NCBI GenBank assembly: GCA_001899315.1
Contig: MOYA01000001.1
Location: forward strand, 124,001-188,000
Source: Candidatus Obscuribacter phosphatis
GTDB lineage: Bacteria > Cyanobacteriota > Vampirovibrionia > Obscuribacterales > Obscuribacteraceae
Direction of reading: 5' to 3'
DNA length: 64,000 nucleotides
Part shown: one piece after another, positions 9,233 through 17,407 of the stretch
Layout: the number at the start of each line of letters is the position of its first letter
Position numbering within the stretch: the stretch's first letter is position 1
The notes under the pieces: model-generated
Databases searched by the model: none
Told to the model about the DNA's origin: nothing
What the model saw: the letters and a program-made list of their open reading frames with translations, nothing else
Translations under genes and position numbers: made by a program

Positions 9233-9276
9233 AATTATGGATAGCCGGTTGAAGCGCCTGTGAGAAATCCATAATT
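9233..9276. promoter_or_regulatory. Inverted repeat between clpB and the J-domain gene
   Basis: A perfect 10-base inverted repeat, AATTATGGAT (9233-9242) and ATCCATAATT (9267-9276), separated by 24 bases. It sits in the middle of the divergent promoter region. It is not the CIRCE or HAIR consensus. It could be an operator for a stress regulator; only its symmetry and position support this. Confidence 0.4.
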
Positions 9277-9312
9277 TCTTTATAAGTTCTACTAGAATAG
9301 TCTTAGCGGTAA

Positions 9313-10080
9313 ATGACTTTCCGTTACAGTCAGGCGTCCCAATTCAGGTACCAGATTAGCAGCATGCAGGAGTTCGAAGAAGACTATTACGCCACCCTAG
9401 GGGTCGAGCCTGAGGCTAGCCAGGAGGAAATCCGGCGTTCTTATCTGGGTTTGGCGAAGAAACTTCACCCGGACCGGTTTCCTAACGACCCGGAACAGCG
9501 TGCTATTGCCCAGAAAGAGTTTGCCAAGGTTACAAAAGCCCATGAGGTGCTTGGCGACGCCGATAGGCGCACCGAGTACGACACCCTGCGTTCTCTAGCG
9601 AGGCGCCGGTCCGAGATAGTTTCTACCGGTTCTTTTGTTGTCAGTTCGCTAATTCCCGAAGAGGAAAGATTGACTGGTAACGGTCCCCACGGACCCCAGG
9701 GCGAGGAAGGGCATCCCGGCGATGATCATATTAATGTAAAGTGGGCAAACAAGCACTTGACTAGGGCTGATGAGCTTTTGCGCAAAAAGCGCTATTCCGA
9801 AGCCGAAACTGCTATGAAGGAGGCTATCCGTCTGGTTCCCAACGAGCCTCGCTATCACAATAAACTAGCCGAAGTTTATCTCAGCCGTGGTTGGAAAACC
9901 CTTGCTATGACAGAAGTGCAAACTTCTCTGCGTCTTGATGGAACTAATGCAGAAGCCCGTAGTCTAGAAGTAAAGCTCAAGTCTCTGATGAAAGAGAGTG
10001 GTCAGTCTGGTTCGGGCAAGGACAGCAAGAAAAAGGGTTTTCTTGATCAAATCAAAGAGATACTCAATAAAAAGCTCTAG
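9313..10080 (+). CDS. J-domain protein with C-terminal TPR
   Basis: 255 residues. A J domain occupies about residues 22-95 (DYYATLGVEPEASQEEIRR, HPD at KKLHPDRF, then AHEVLGDADRRTEYD). After a linker, a tetratricopeptide region runs over about 145-215 (ADELLRKKRYSEAETAMKEA, KLAEVYLSRGWKTLAM), ending in a Lys-rich tail. It lacks the zinc-finger and CTD domains of canonical DnaJ, so it is a specialised co-chaperone that would stimulate DnaK on clients bound by the TPR. An internal ATG at 9364 (MQEFEEDYY) is an equally plausible start; neither has a good ribosome-binding site. The divergent clpB supports a stress role. The next gene begins 7 bases after its stop. Confidence 0.85.
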   Translation: MTFRYSQASQFRYQISSMQEFEEDYYATLGVEPEASQEEIRRSYLGLAKKLHPDRFPNDPEQRAIAQKEFAKVTKAHEVLGDADRRTEYDTLRSLARRRSEIVSTGSFVVSSLIPEEERLTGNGPHGPQGEEGHPGDDHINVKWANKHLTRADELLRKKRYSEAETAMKEAIRLVPNEPRYHNKLAEVYLSRGWKTLAMTEVQTSLRLDGTNAEARSLEVKLKSLMKESGQSGSGKDSKKKGFLDQIKEILNKKL

Positions 10081-10087
10081 AGGCGCT

Positions 10088-11644
10088 ATGAAGGGGCCAA
10101 ACTCACTGTTCAAGCTTCTCTCTACTGTCAAGGCGGTTCAATTTGTGCTGGCTTGGCTTGTGCTGGCTTGGTTTGTGCTGAGTTGGTTTGCGCCGGGCGG
10201 TGTCGGCTTTGGCATCTATGCCGAGTCCGCGCTAGCCCGCAATTCGTTTGACTCTATGAGCTTGCCAGACGAACCTGACCTAATGCCCGACTCTGCCGTC
10301 CAGACTTCTCAACCCCCCTCTCAACCCCCCTCTCAGTCCTTGTCTCAGCCCGAATCTCAATCTTCCTTTCAGACCAATTCTGAGACCAATTCTCAGCCCA
10401 ATTCTGGTCAGGCATCAGCGACCACATCCGAAATCAACAAGCAAAATTCCAGAGACACCGCCGACTCTAATGCAAACTCGAATGCCGAGACAAATATAGA
10501 AGCAAATACCGAAGTAAATATCGATGGCAATTCAGGTGGCGAAAGAGATGCAGGCATGCAGATGGGCTTGCGGTCTCCGTTTGAGAGTGAGCAGAATAAT
10601 GACGCACTTTCTCTTTTGCCTAAAGGCGAAACCTTCCAAGGAAAGCCGCTCTTGAAGGGGCGTGTTTCCACCTTACCGGAGAACAATGGGTCGCCCTTAC
10701 TTTCCGGTTCACTACAGATGGTGCCGAAGGGTACTTCTGTAGATTTGACATTGCAATGCCATCTCAACTCTGAATTGTCGCAAAAAGGGCAAGAAGTCTT
10801 TGCCCGTATTTCGCGCGATGTCATAGCCGCTGATGGTTCAAAGGTAGTTCTGCCTGGTAAATGGGTGGCCCATGGCTTTGTTACCCGGGTAGACCGGCAG
10901 AAACATAATGGGCGAGATGGTTTTGTAGAAGTAAAGTTCGACAAGATAATCAGTCCGGACGGGCAATATGAAGTACCGTTTGAGACAACCTTTTCTACAA
11001 AGGACAACGAACTCAAGTCGGTAGCGAAGGTGGTGCTGCGTGATACTAAATTTGCCACCATCGGCGCCTTGGCCGGTTCGATTATGTCGGTGCAAATGAC
11101 CGGTTTGCCTGTAGCCATATCTACATATGGAATTTCGGTCGGTATCGGCGGTGGTATTGGCGCCACTTATGGTATCGCCTGTGCCGTTGCTCGGAAAGGC
11201 AAAATTTGCTCGGTCTATCCCGGAGACCACGTCAAACTCAAGATTTCAGAGCCGCTCAGCTTGCCGGGCTTCAATCCCTTGGCGCTCGACTCGGCTCGCG
11301 CTCGCAACCATTTACCCGGGCTTTCTTTGATTGTCGCTGATTACAAGTTTGAAAAGGACCCGCTATCAAAAGATAAAAATGGTCAGATTTTGCGGGTCAA
11401 TTTCATCGCCAACAATAGAAGCAAGCAAACTCTCAGTCTGCGAAACGTTCGTGTGATTTCAGATTTTGACGAAGTCTATGCACCGCATATATCAGCGGCA
11501 ATGATGCGCTTCAAAGAGTTGAGTCCAGGGTCGTCTCAGAATATTAGTCTGCCCTTCTCGGTCGACTCGAAGAAGCAAAAGTACTGGCTGATTATGGTTA
11601 GGGACAGTGACGGCACTGAGCAGGCGCGGGTTGAGATTAATTGA
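10088..11644 (+). CDS. Exported Ser/Gln/Asn-rich protein, function unknown
   Basis: 518 residues from the ATG at 10088; a longer in-frame reading would overlap the previous gene. A hydrophobic segment (VQFVLAWLVLAWFVLSWF) followed by an Ala-rich stretch looks like a signal peptide or anchor. A low-complexity region follows (SQPPSQPPSQ repeats, then Asn/Glu-rich). A beta-rich domain (about residues 190-320) has VPKGTSVDLTLQCHL and PGKWVAHGFVTRVDR. A Gly-rich hydrophobic segment (about 340-370, SVGIGGGIGATYGI) could insert in a membrane. The C-terminal 150 residues resemble a beta-sandwich. I do not recognise the family. It is probably co-transcribed with the J-domain gene. Confidence 0.7.
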   Translation: MKGPNSLFKLLSTVKAVQFVLAWLVLAWFVLSWFAPGGVGFGIYAESALARNSFDSMSLPDEPDLMPDSAVQTSQPPSQPPSQSLSQPESQSSFQTNSETNSQPNSGQASATTSEINKQNSRDTADSNANSNAETNIEANTEVNIDGNSGGERDAGMQMGLRSPFESEQNNDALSLLPKGETFQGKPLLKGRVSTLPENNGSPLLSGSLQMVPKGTSVDLTLQCHLNSELSQKGQEVFARISRDVIAADGSKVVLPGKWVAHGFVTRVDRQKHNGRDGFVEVKFDKIISPDGQYEVPFETTFSTKDNELKSVAKVVLRDTKFATIGALAGSIMSVQMTGLPVAISTYGISVGIGGGIGATYGIACAVARKGKICSVYPGDHVKLKISEPLSLPGFNPLALDSARARNHLPGLSLIVADYKFEKDPLSKDKNGQILRVNFIANNRSKQTLSLRNVRVISDFDEVYAPHISAAMMRFKELSPGSSQNISLPFSVDSKKQKYWLIMVRDSDGTEQARVEIN

Positions 11645-11887
11645 AAGAGCGGCTGCAAGATTAGCTGTAAGTAATCTGTATATGTTATTTGGCTAATTCA
11701 TATGGAAAATGACAAATTTCTCTTTAAATTTGCGGGTTTCCCCACTGATATTATTTGCATTAAAACTATTTAGAGCTAATATGGACCAGTAGCTAAGACC
11801 TGTTCTGAAATACAGGAACATAAGAGGTAAGCACATTGCTCATTGGGCGGGCGGTGCATATCTGTAAGGTCACGCTGAGGGGGGAAG

Positions 11888-12589
11888 ATGAAGGCTCGAA
11901 TCCAGGAAATGTTGCAGACCTTTCATGGGCAGGCACATAAGGCGCCGGATCCGGTCCAGACGTCTAGGCGATCGGCCGGTGTCGGGCAACAGAATATTTC
12001 ATACGAAAAACTATTGCGTGAGAAAGACCGCGAGATAGATCGACTGCGTCACCAGCTGGCAAACGCAGAAGCGCGTTTGCAAGAGCTTATGGGTCAGGAC
12101 GTTCTGACCAGTTTGCCCAATCGTCATGTCTTCAAAGAGCATCTCACTCATTCACTCAAGCGTGCTTTGAGACTTGGTTACTCGCTTTCGCTCATGCTTA
12201 TCGATATCGACCATCTCAGAGAAATCAACCTCAAATACGGTCACGAAGTCGGTGACCAGGTTTTAGTCGAAGTTTCGAAGATATTGCGCAGTTCGGTGCG
12301 CGAAATTGACATGCCGGCTCGCTGGGGCGGCGAAGAACTCGTAACTGTTTTGCATGAAACGGATGCTGAAGGCGCCTCTGTTGTGGCTGAGCGAGTCCGT
12401 CGGCGCATTTCGATGCTCGAGATTATAGAGCCGAAGACCGGTAAACCAATCAAGATTACTGCTTCTCTGGCTGTGGCTTGTTATCCGCAGCATTCAAATG
12501 AGCCGCAAGGTCTATTAGAAGCGGCTTCAGAAGCTCTTATTCAAGCTAAAGAAGATGGTTGCAATCGCGTCTTGATTGCCAATAAGTAA
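11888..12589 (+). CDS. Diguanylate cyclase (GGDEF domain)
   Basis: 233 residues. A disordered N-terminus and a short coiled coil (about 38-68) precede a full GGDEF domain (about 70-232). The signature is GGEEL (147-151), with metal-binding Asp in LMLIDIDHLRE near 106-108. An RxxD inhibitory site (R138-D141) lies exactly five residues before the signature, so product inhibition by c-di-GMP is expected. It should convert two GTP to c-di-GMP in the cytoplasm. There is no sensory domain beyond the coiled coil, so activity may depend on dimerisation or a partner. A response-regulator gene starts 93 bases downstream. The 243-base gap before it holds no ORF or structure I recognise. Confidence 0.92.
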   Translation: MKARIQEMLQTFHGQAHKAPDPVQTSRRSAGVGQQNISYEKLLREKDREIDRLRHQLANAEARLQELMGQDVLTSLPNRHVFKEHLTHSLKRALRLGYSLSLMLIDIDHLREINLKYGHEVGDQVLVEVSKILRSSVREIDMPARWGGEELVTVLHETDAEGASVVAERVRRRISMLEIIEPKTGKPIKITASLAVACYPQHSNEPQGLLEAASEALIQAKEDGCNRVLIANK

Positions 12590-12590
12590 G

Positions 12591-12614
12591 CCCGTAAGCT
12601 AGAGAATTTACGGG
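12591..12614 (+). terminator. Hairpin directly after the GGDEF stop codon
   Basis: Perfect 7-bp stem CCCGTAA (12591-12597) with TTACGGG (12608-12614), beginning one base after the stop. No T-run follows, so it may be a weak terminator, an attenuator or a 3'-end stabiliser. Confidence 0.4.
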
Positions 12615-12682
12615 ATAGTGAACTAAAGAGAATCTGCCGAGCGGTAATCTAATGGATGCCGCTGGTGTAAACTATTCAGGCG

Positions 12683-13273
12683 ATGATTCGATTGATGATA
12701 GTTGACGACCACGCTCAGACTCGAGCTGAAGTCGGAGAAAAACTGGCACAGGGTGGTCTGATCAAGGTCGTAGCCGAGGCTGAAACTTCTCATGAAGCCT
12801 GGGTTACAGCCTCTAAGATTTTGCCTGATATCGTGCTTTTGGACCTGCATTTACCTGGTCTCTACAACACAGTGGAACTGCTTAAGCGTTTCAGTCAGCT
12901 TAAACGCACAAAGGTGGTTATCTTTGCCGGCCAGAGCAAGGCGGCTGAAGTACAAGATCTTTTGGCTGCCGGGGCTTCTGGCTACATACTAAAAGAGGAT
13001 GCGCCCGCCTTGGTAAAGATGGCGCTTCTCATGGTATCAAAAGGTTCCAAGTCAGTAATTTCACCCAGTCTGCCTAGACATCTCACCAGGCTAACCGCGC
13101 AGGAGCGAACCATTCTTCGCTATCTGACAATGAAAGGCAAGCTCTCAACCGCTGCCGAGCGCATGGGTATTAGCCAACAAGAATTAGATGACCTTCTCGA
13201 ACATCTGGTGGAGAAATTGGAACTCGAATCTCCCGAGAAGCTTTTGCGCTGGGCCCGCAAACACGGCTTCTAA
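12683..13273 (+). CDS. Response regulator with LuxR/NarL-type HTH
   Basis: 196 residues. A receiver domain (1-115) has the acidic pair D8/D9, the phosphoacceptor D54 (VLLDLHLPG) and K104 (YILKED). The usual Thr/Ser of the switch is Ala (A82 in VVIFAGQ), which is uncommon. A C-terminal helix-turn-helix (about 133-196) begins LTAQERTILRYL as in NarL/FixJ proteins, but its recognition helix (GISQQELDDLLEHLVEKL) is less typical than VKxHxxxI. It should be a DNA-binding transcription factor. No histidine kinase is adjacent. Its closeness to the diguanylate cyclase suggests a shared signalling context. It meets the next, convergent gene with 3 bases between stops. Confidence 0.88.
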   Translation: MIRLMIVDDHAQTRAEVGEKLAQGGLIKVVAEAETSHEAWVTASKILPDIVLLDLHLPGLYNTVELLKRFSQLKRTKVVIFAGQSKAAEVQDLLAAGASGYILKEDAPALVKMALLMVSKGSKSVISPSLPRHLTRLTAQERTILRYLTMKGKLSTAAERMGISQQELDDLLEHLVEKLELESPEKLLRWARKHGF

Positions 13274-13276
13274 TAC

Positions 13277-13951
13277 CTAATGATTGGCTTGGGGGACAAA
13301 TTCGGCTCCAAACCAATTCAAGCCAAGCAAGCTGGCACCGGCGATGATGAGAACCAGTTCGACAGGATTGAAAGCTTGTCTTACCAATAAACGATCATTT
13401 TCATAAAGCTTCCAATGTTTGTTCAGCCAGTTTTGCGGAATTGCTAGAAACAGGCTGCTGACTGAAAAGAAAATGAGTAACTTGATGTGCTCTGCTAAGA
13501 AAGGCAATTTAAGCAAGAGTACGCAAGAGCCGAAACCTAAAGCCATCAAAAAGGCTGTCAGCTTGCTGTTTCTTTTTAAGGGGGTTTCTTCTGGAATAAG
13601 CAGGCAAATCTGGTCAATAACCCGCATCAGGGCAATTAAATTGAGAATCGGCACAGCAAACATGAGGGTGAACATCCCCACCGGCCATTTCGCCAAAGCT
13701 AAGAAAGTATCTTTTGTGCCGGCGTTTTCAAGGCGCATTAGTGGTCCGGTTTCCGGACTGTTGGCGGCGGCATTGTGCAATTCTTTCAGGGCCTTATAGA
13801 ACCAATAGAAGTTATAGATGCCGCAGGAAAAGACTGACAGTGTTACTACATGCCAAGCGGGTATCTGCTTTGAATCTGGAGCCGGTTGGTCAGATTTAAT
13901 CTTCTCATCTGAGTTTTTAGAATCGTTTCCGGCCTGGGGCGGGTTTGCCAT
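13277..13951 (-). CDS. DUF4234-like integral membrane protein
   Basis: 224 residues. A polar N-terminus of about 35 residues precedes a first membrane segment with VVTLSVFSCGIYNFYWFYKA, the Gly-Ile-Tyr-x-x-Tyr-Trp pattern seen in DUF4234-type proteins. At least three more hydrophobic segments follow (MFTLMFAVPILNLIALM, LTAFLMALGFGSCVLLL, LLIFFSVSSLFLAI), with a last one near the C-terminus (LVLIIAGASLLGL). The function of the family is not known. It is divergent from ssb, with the repeated box at 13964 between them. Confidence 0.75.
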   Translation of the reverse strand: MANPPQAGNDSKNSDEKIKSDQPAPDSKQIPAWHVVTLSVFSCGIYNFYWFYKALKELHNAAANSPETGPLMRLENAGTKDTFLALAKWPVGMFTLMFAVPILNLIALMRVIDQICLLIPEETPLKRNSKLTAFLMALGFGSCVLLLKLPFLAEHIKLLIFFSVSSLFLAIPQNWLNKHWKLYENDRLLVRQAFNPVELVLIIAGASLLGLNWFGAEFVPQANH

Positions 13952-13963
13952 TTTTTTCTTCTA

Positions 13964-14002
13964 TTTGAGATGCTTATTCGTTATCAATTTAGATTTTTGC
14001 AC
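13964..14002 (+). promoter_or_regulatory. Shared box upstream of ssb (possible promoter)
   Basis: About 36 of 40 bases match a second copy at 32964-33006. Read as a promoter it gives TTGAGA, a 17-base spacer and TTTAGA, 46 bases before the ssb start. It may be a conserved promoter type or a dispersed operator of this genome. Only two good copies were seen in this window. Confidence 0.4.
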
Positions 14003-14042
14003 ATTGTTGATATTCTATATGTCTCACTAGGAGCTTTAGACT

Positions 14043-14390
14043 ATGGTTAATTCCGTAATACTTGTGGGGCGCGCCGGTCGCGATCCCGAAATGCGTTATT
14101 TTGAATCAGGCAGGGTGAAAACCACCTTCTCTTTGGCAGTCAACAGACCGACCAAGGAAAAGGAAACCGATTGGTTCGATATCGAAATCTGGGGACGTCA
14201 AGCTGAGATTGCCGGTGAGTATGTGCGAAAAGGCTCTCTTATTGGCGTCGAAGGTCGACTCGACTTCAACCGGTGGACTGATGATGGCGGTAACAAAAAT
14301 GTCAAGCCGATCGTTCACGCCCAAAATCTGCGCCTGCTCGGAAGCAAGCGCGATAATGCCGGCGAATCGTTTGATTCTGACTTCCGCTAG
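14043..14390 (+). CDS. ssb: Single-stranded DNA-binding protein
   Basis: 115 residues with a complete OB fold: VNSVILVGRAGRDPEMRY at the N-terminus, FSLAVNRPT, the WFDIEIWGRQAEIAGEYVRKG core and GVEGRLDFNRW. It binds single-stranded DNA in replication, repair and recombination. It is short: the flexible linker and the acidic DDIPF-type tail that recruits partners in E. coli are missing, and the chain ends DSDFR, as in the compact SSBs of some cyanobacteria. It could be a secondary SSB. It probably shares an operon with the symporter, which begins 20 bases downstream. Confidence 0.93.
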   Translation: MVNSVILVGRAGRDPEMRYFESGRVKTTFSLAVNRPTKEKETDWFDIEIWGRQAEIAGEYVRKGSLIGVEGRLDFNRWTDDGGNKNVKPIVHAQNLRLLGSKRDNAGESFDSDFR

Positions 14391-14410
14391 TATCAAAGAA
14401 ATAAGAGTTT

Positions 14411-16105
14411 GTGGATAAAGCCGGACCGACTTCACCACAGTTAATCGACTACCTTGTGGTGCTTGTTTACTTTATTTTTGTGCTTGGTGTCGGTTTCAAG
14501 CTCAAAAAAAATATGCACACGGCTGAAGACTTTCTTCTTGCCGGGCATGGCAATGCCGCCGACGGCAAAAGCAAGATAGTCATTCCGACTTGGGTTTGTG
14601 GACTGGCTTTTCTGTCGGCCAACCTCGGTGCTCTGGAAGTAATGGGAATGGCAGCCAATGCCGCCCAGTACGGCATCATGACTGCCCATTTCTATTGGCT
14701 GGGTGCTATTCCGGCAATGGTGTTCCTGGCTGTCTTCATGATGCCGTTTTATTACAAGAGCAAAATCAAGTCGGTCCCCGAGTATCTACGCAAGCGCTTC
14801 AACGAGCCTACGAGGGCATTTAACGCTTTCTCTTTCGCCATTATGACTGTGCTTATGTCGGGCATGAACCTTTATGCCATGGCAATTGTCTTTCAAATGG
14901 TTCTTGGTTGGCCTATCCACGCATCCGTCTTGCTTGCCGCTGTGGTGGTTCTTGCCTACACAATTACAGGCGGTCTCACTTCATCTATCTATAACGAAGC
15001 CATACAGTTCTTTCTCATTATTTTTGGACTCTTGCCTCTGTCAATAATCGGCATGATGCGTTTTGGATCTTGGCAGTCGGTGGTGGAAAGTTTGAATGCG
15101 CCTGGAATGGCGCATTTATGGCTGGAAGTGGGGCGTGCCGGTAATCCCATGGGCACTGACTTACTGAGTTTAGTCATGGGTCTTGGTTTTGTCTTGTCTT
15201 TCGGATATTGGTGTACCGACTTTCTAGTCATTCAAAGAGCCATGGCTGCTAAAGACCTATACGGCGCCCAGATGACTCCAATTGTGGCTGCTTTTCCGAA
15301 GATTCTCTTTCCTGTTTTGACTGTTTTCCCCGGTCTTTTGGCCATCATTGCTATGCCTCAGCTGGGCTCGAACAATACAACTCTTTCTTTCAACAATGCC
15401 ATTCCCTACATGATGGCGGCGGTCTATCCTAATGGCATGTATGGGCTTGGCTTGACGGCTTTGCTGGCTAGCTTCATGTCTGGTATGGCCGGCAATGTCA
15501 CCGCATTTAATACCGTCTTCACCTATGATATTTACCAGACTTATTTCGCTAAGAACAAGTCTGATGCGCATTATCTCTGGGTCGGTCGTCTAGCCACCGC
15601 GGTCGGCATCGTTATATCTGTGGCGGCCGCCTATTTGGTTATGGGTTTCCCGTCCATAATGGACTATATGCAGACTGTTTTTTCTTTCTTCAATGCGCCT
15701 CTTTTGGCGACATTTTTGCTTGGTATGTTCTTCAAGCGGACTTCGCCTTGGGGGGCTTTCTCTGGTTTGGTGGCTGGTACTTTCGGCGCTTTCATTCACT
15801 ATTTACTCTGTCTGCAAGGCAAGCTCCATTTCTCAACCGAGATGGCTGGAAATTTCCATCGTTCGGTGGTGGCTTGGACTGTTTGCTTTGTGATCACCAT
15901 AATGATCTCTTACTTGACCAAGCCAAAAGACGAGTCGGAACTGGCTGGTTTGGTCTGGGGTGTGAAAGCCAGAGGTGCTTCCAGTTTTGATTCTGTCTCT
16001 GCCCTAGCCAGCCTTGAGAGTAAACCGCCTTTTTATCTCACACCAGGCTTTCTCGGGATCGTGCTCTTGCTAATTACTTTGGCGTTAAACCTGGTCTTCT
16101 ATTAG
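14411..16105 (+). CDS. Sodium/solute symporter (SSS family)
   Basis: 564 residues from a GTG start. The hydrophobicity pattern suggests about 13-14 membrane helices, with typical SSS features: LIDYLVVLVYFIFVLGVGF as TM1, AEDFLLAGHG after it, GLAFLSANLGALEVMG in the unwound TM1/TM2 region, and AYTITGGLTSSIYNEAIQFF. The sequence is closest in style to the SGLT branch, which takes up sugars or other small organic solutes with sodium. The substrate cannot be read from the sequence. It lies between ssb and a small two-helix membrane protein with short gaps on both sides (20 and 19 bases), so these three are likely one transcript. Confidence 0.9.
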   Translation: MDKAGPTSPQLIDYLVVLVYFIFVLGVGFKLKKNMHTAEDFLLAGHGNAADGKSKIVIPTWVCGLAFLSANLGALEVMGMAANAAQYGIMTAHFYWLGAIPAMVFLAVFMMPFYYKSKIKSVPEYLRKRFNEPTRAFNAFSFAIMTVLMSGMNLYAMAIVFQMVLGWPIHASVLLAAVVVLAYTITGGLTSSIYNEAIQFFLIIFGLLPLSIIGMMRFGSWQSVVESLNAPGMAHLWLEVGRAGNPMGTDLLSLVMGLGFVLSFGYWCTDFLVIQRAMAAKDLYGAQMTPIVAAFPKILFPVLTVFPGLLAIIAMPQLGSNNTTLSFNNAIPYMMAAVYPNGMYGLGLTALLASFMSGMAGNVTAFNTVFTYDIYQTYFAKNKSDAHYLWVGRLATAVGIVISVAAAYLVMGFPSIMDYMQTVFSFFNAPLLATFLLGMFFKRTSPWGAFSGLVAGTFGAFIHYLLCLQGKLHFSTEMAGNFHRSVVAWTVCFVITIMISYLTKPKDESELAGLVWGVKARGASSFDSVSALASLESKPPFYLTPGFLGIVLLLITLALNLVFY

Positions 16106-16124
16106 GAGCAAATAGGAACAAATA

Positions 16125-16445
16125 ATGCTGGATGTTCGTTATCCAATCGGCTATCTCTTCTTGATTCTGGGCATTATTTTGGCCGGTTATGGCTATGCCA
16201 ACCCTGCCACTTTTAATACCGCCGGCGGCCCCTTGCCTCTCAATATCGACGTTCCTTGGGGAATCTTGATGTTCTTGTTTGGACTGGCTACTGTTTCGGT
16301 CTCAAAGCTAGATGAGGTACGGGCTCTTGAGGCTTTATCGCTTCAGGAGACAATAAAAGAGACAGCAAAAGAAGCGGAAAAAGAGACAGAGAGAGAGTCG
16401 GCGCCCGAAGGCAAGCCTGATACTGAGAACAACTCAGATACCTAA
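16125..16445 (+). CDS. Small two-helix membrane protein
   Basis: 106 residues with two hydrophobic segments (YLFLILGIILAGYGYA and PWGILMFLFGLATVSV) separated by a Pro/Gly-rich loop, and a highly charged Glu/Lys/Thr tail (KETAKEAEKETERESA). I do not recognise a named family. It follows the symporter by 19 bases and could be an accessory subunit, a common arrangement for transporters with an extra small membrane gene, but this is inference. Confidence 0.7.
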   Translation: MLDVRYPIGYLFLILGIILAGYGYANPATFNTAGGPLPLNIDVPWGILMFLFGLATVSVSKLDEVRALEALSLQETIKETAKEAEKETERESAPEGKPDTENNSDT

Positions 16446-16472
16446 ATTATGGCGGAATCTGACGGCAAAGCC

Positions 16473-16503
16473 GAGTAAGAACTGCAACTGCTCTTACTCT
16501 TAA
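16473..16503. terminator. Bidirectional terminator-like hairpin
   Basis: Perfect 8-bp inverted repeat GAGTAAGA (16473-16480) and TCTTACTC (16492-16499) with an 11-base loop, between the convergent genes ending at 16445 and 16525. T/A-rich flanks are short. Confidence 0.6.
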
Positions 16504-16524
16504 TGCAAGTCTGCCAGATTCTGG

Positions 16525-17355
16525 CTATTGCAGCGGGCGGAAACCTGTTAATAGCTTGCCTGTCGATACATCGTAAAGGGCGATCATCTGCCAGGGCGCA
16601 ATGCCACTGCCGTGCGGCGGGGTCTTGAGAGGGGCTGCTTGGCGAATGGCGTTCTTTAGAGCGGCGACTATGCTGGCTGATTCGTTCTGGTCGGCCAGGG
16701 GCTCGGTGGCGAGCTCGCCTAGGCGGTCTAGTACCTGAATGTTGATGGCTTTACCTTCTTTGGTCAGGTGGAAACCAATGAGATAGCGGTATTTCTTGCT
16801 CTCTGACTCAACCAGGGTGGCTTGTTGCGGCACCCTGATGCCGCCTGAGATTTTGTCCGCCACTTCTTTGTTATAGTCTGCAAGAGCTTGTTCTTTAGCT
16901 TTTCTTGCCTCTGCACTCAACTTTGCGGCGCTGGTTGCCGGCGACCAGACATAGGTCGGCTGGCTCTTCAGGCTGGCTCCCAAGGTGTTGAGCTCGTTTT
17001 GACTGCTCGGTTCTTGTGTCTTTTCTTTCTCTTTTGCTTTGGCTTTTGCTAGAGCCTCGGCTTTGGGACCGAGTTTGGGCGCCGGCTTTTGTGCTTCCGG
17101 CTGCGGCTTCACCTTTACTTCGTACTTAGGCAGAGACCAGAGACCATCCTGCGTAGAGCTTTGTGAGCTGGCTTGAGAGCCAGATAGGGAAGAATCTTGA
17201 GCACCGGCCTGGCTCGACGTGGTTGCATCGGAGCTCAAGGCGGCTTTGCTGTTTGCTGGGTCGGATGCCTGGGCCAGCGCTGCTGGCATAGTGACCGCCA
17301 AGCTCATAGAAGATGCTATAGACAAGGCACTGAATATCACCGAAAGCTTACTCAT
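16525..17355 (-). CDS. Exported protein with TonB-like C-terminal domain
   Basis: 276 residues. The N-terminus (SALSIASSMSLAVTMPAALA) is a clear signal peptide. A Ser/Ala/Gln-rich and Lys/Glu/Pro/Ala-rich stretch (about 30-125) should span the envelope. The last 110 residues resemble the C-terminal domain of TonB/TolA: ISGGIRVPQQ, then YRYLIGFHLTKEGKAINIQV, and a final region with NAIRQAAPLKTPP. There is no N-terminal anchor other than the signal sequence. It is last in the leftward alr-nadD-yqeK run, 52 bases after yqeK. Its role is unknown; an envelope scaffold is the simplest guess. Confidence 0.7.
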   Translation of the reverse strand: MSKLSVIFSALSIASSMSLAVTMPAALAQASDPANSKAALSSDATTSSQAGAQDSSLSGSQASSQSSTQDGLWSLPKYEVKVKPQPEAQKPAPKLGPKAEALAKAKAKEKEKTQEPSSQNELNTLGASLKSQPTYVWSPATSAAKLSAEARKAKEQALADYNKEVADKISGGIRVPQQATLVESESKKYRYLIGFHLTKEGKAINIQVLDRLGELATEPLADQNESASIVAALKNAIRQAAPLKTPPHGSGIAPWQMIALYDVSTGKLLTGFRPLQ

Positions 17356-17407
17356 GACTCAACCCTTATTAAATCCGATAATAAAATGAGAAAATATCGA
17401 GTCTATT

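Noticed and set aside
11645-11887. c-di-GMP riboswitch upstream of the diguanylate cyclase gene
   Set aside because: The conserved GEMM core and its tetraloop-receptor pattern were not seen.
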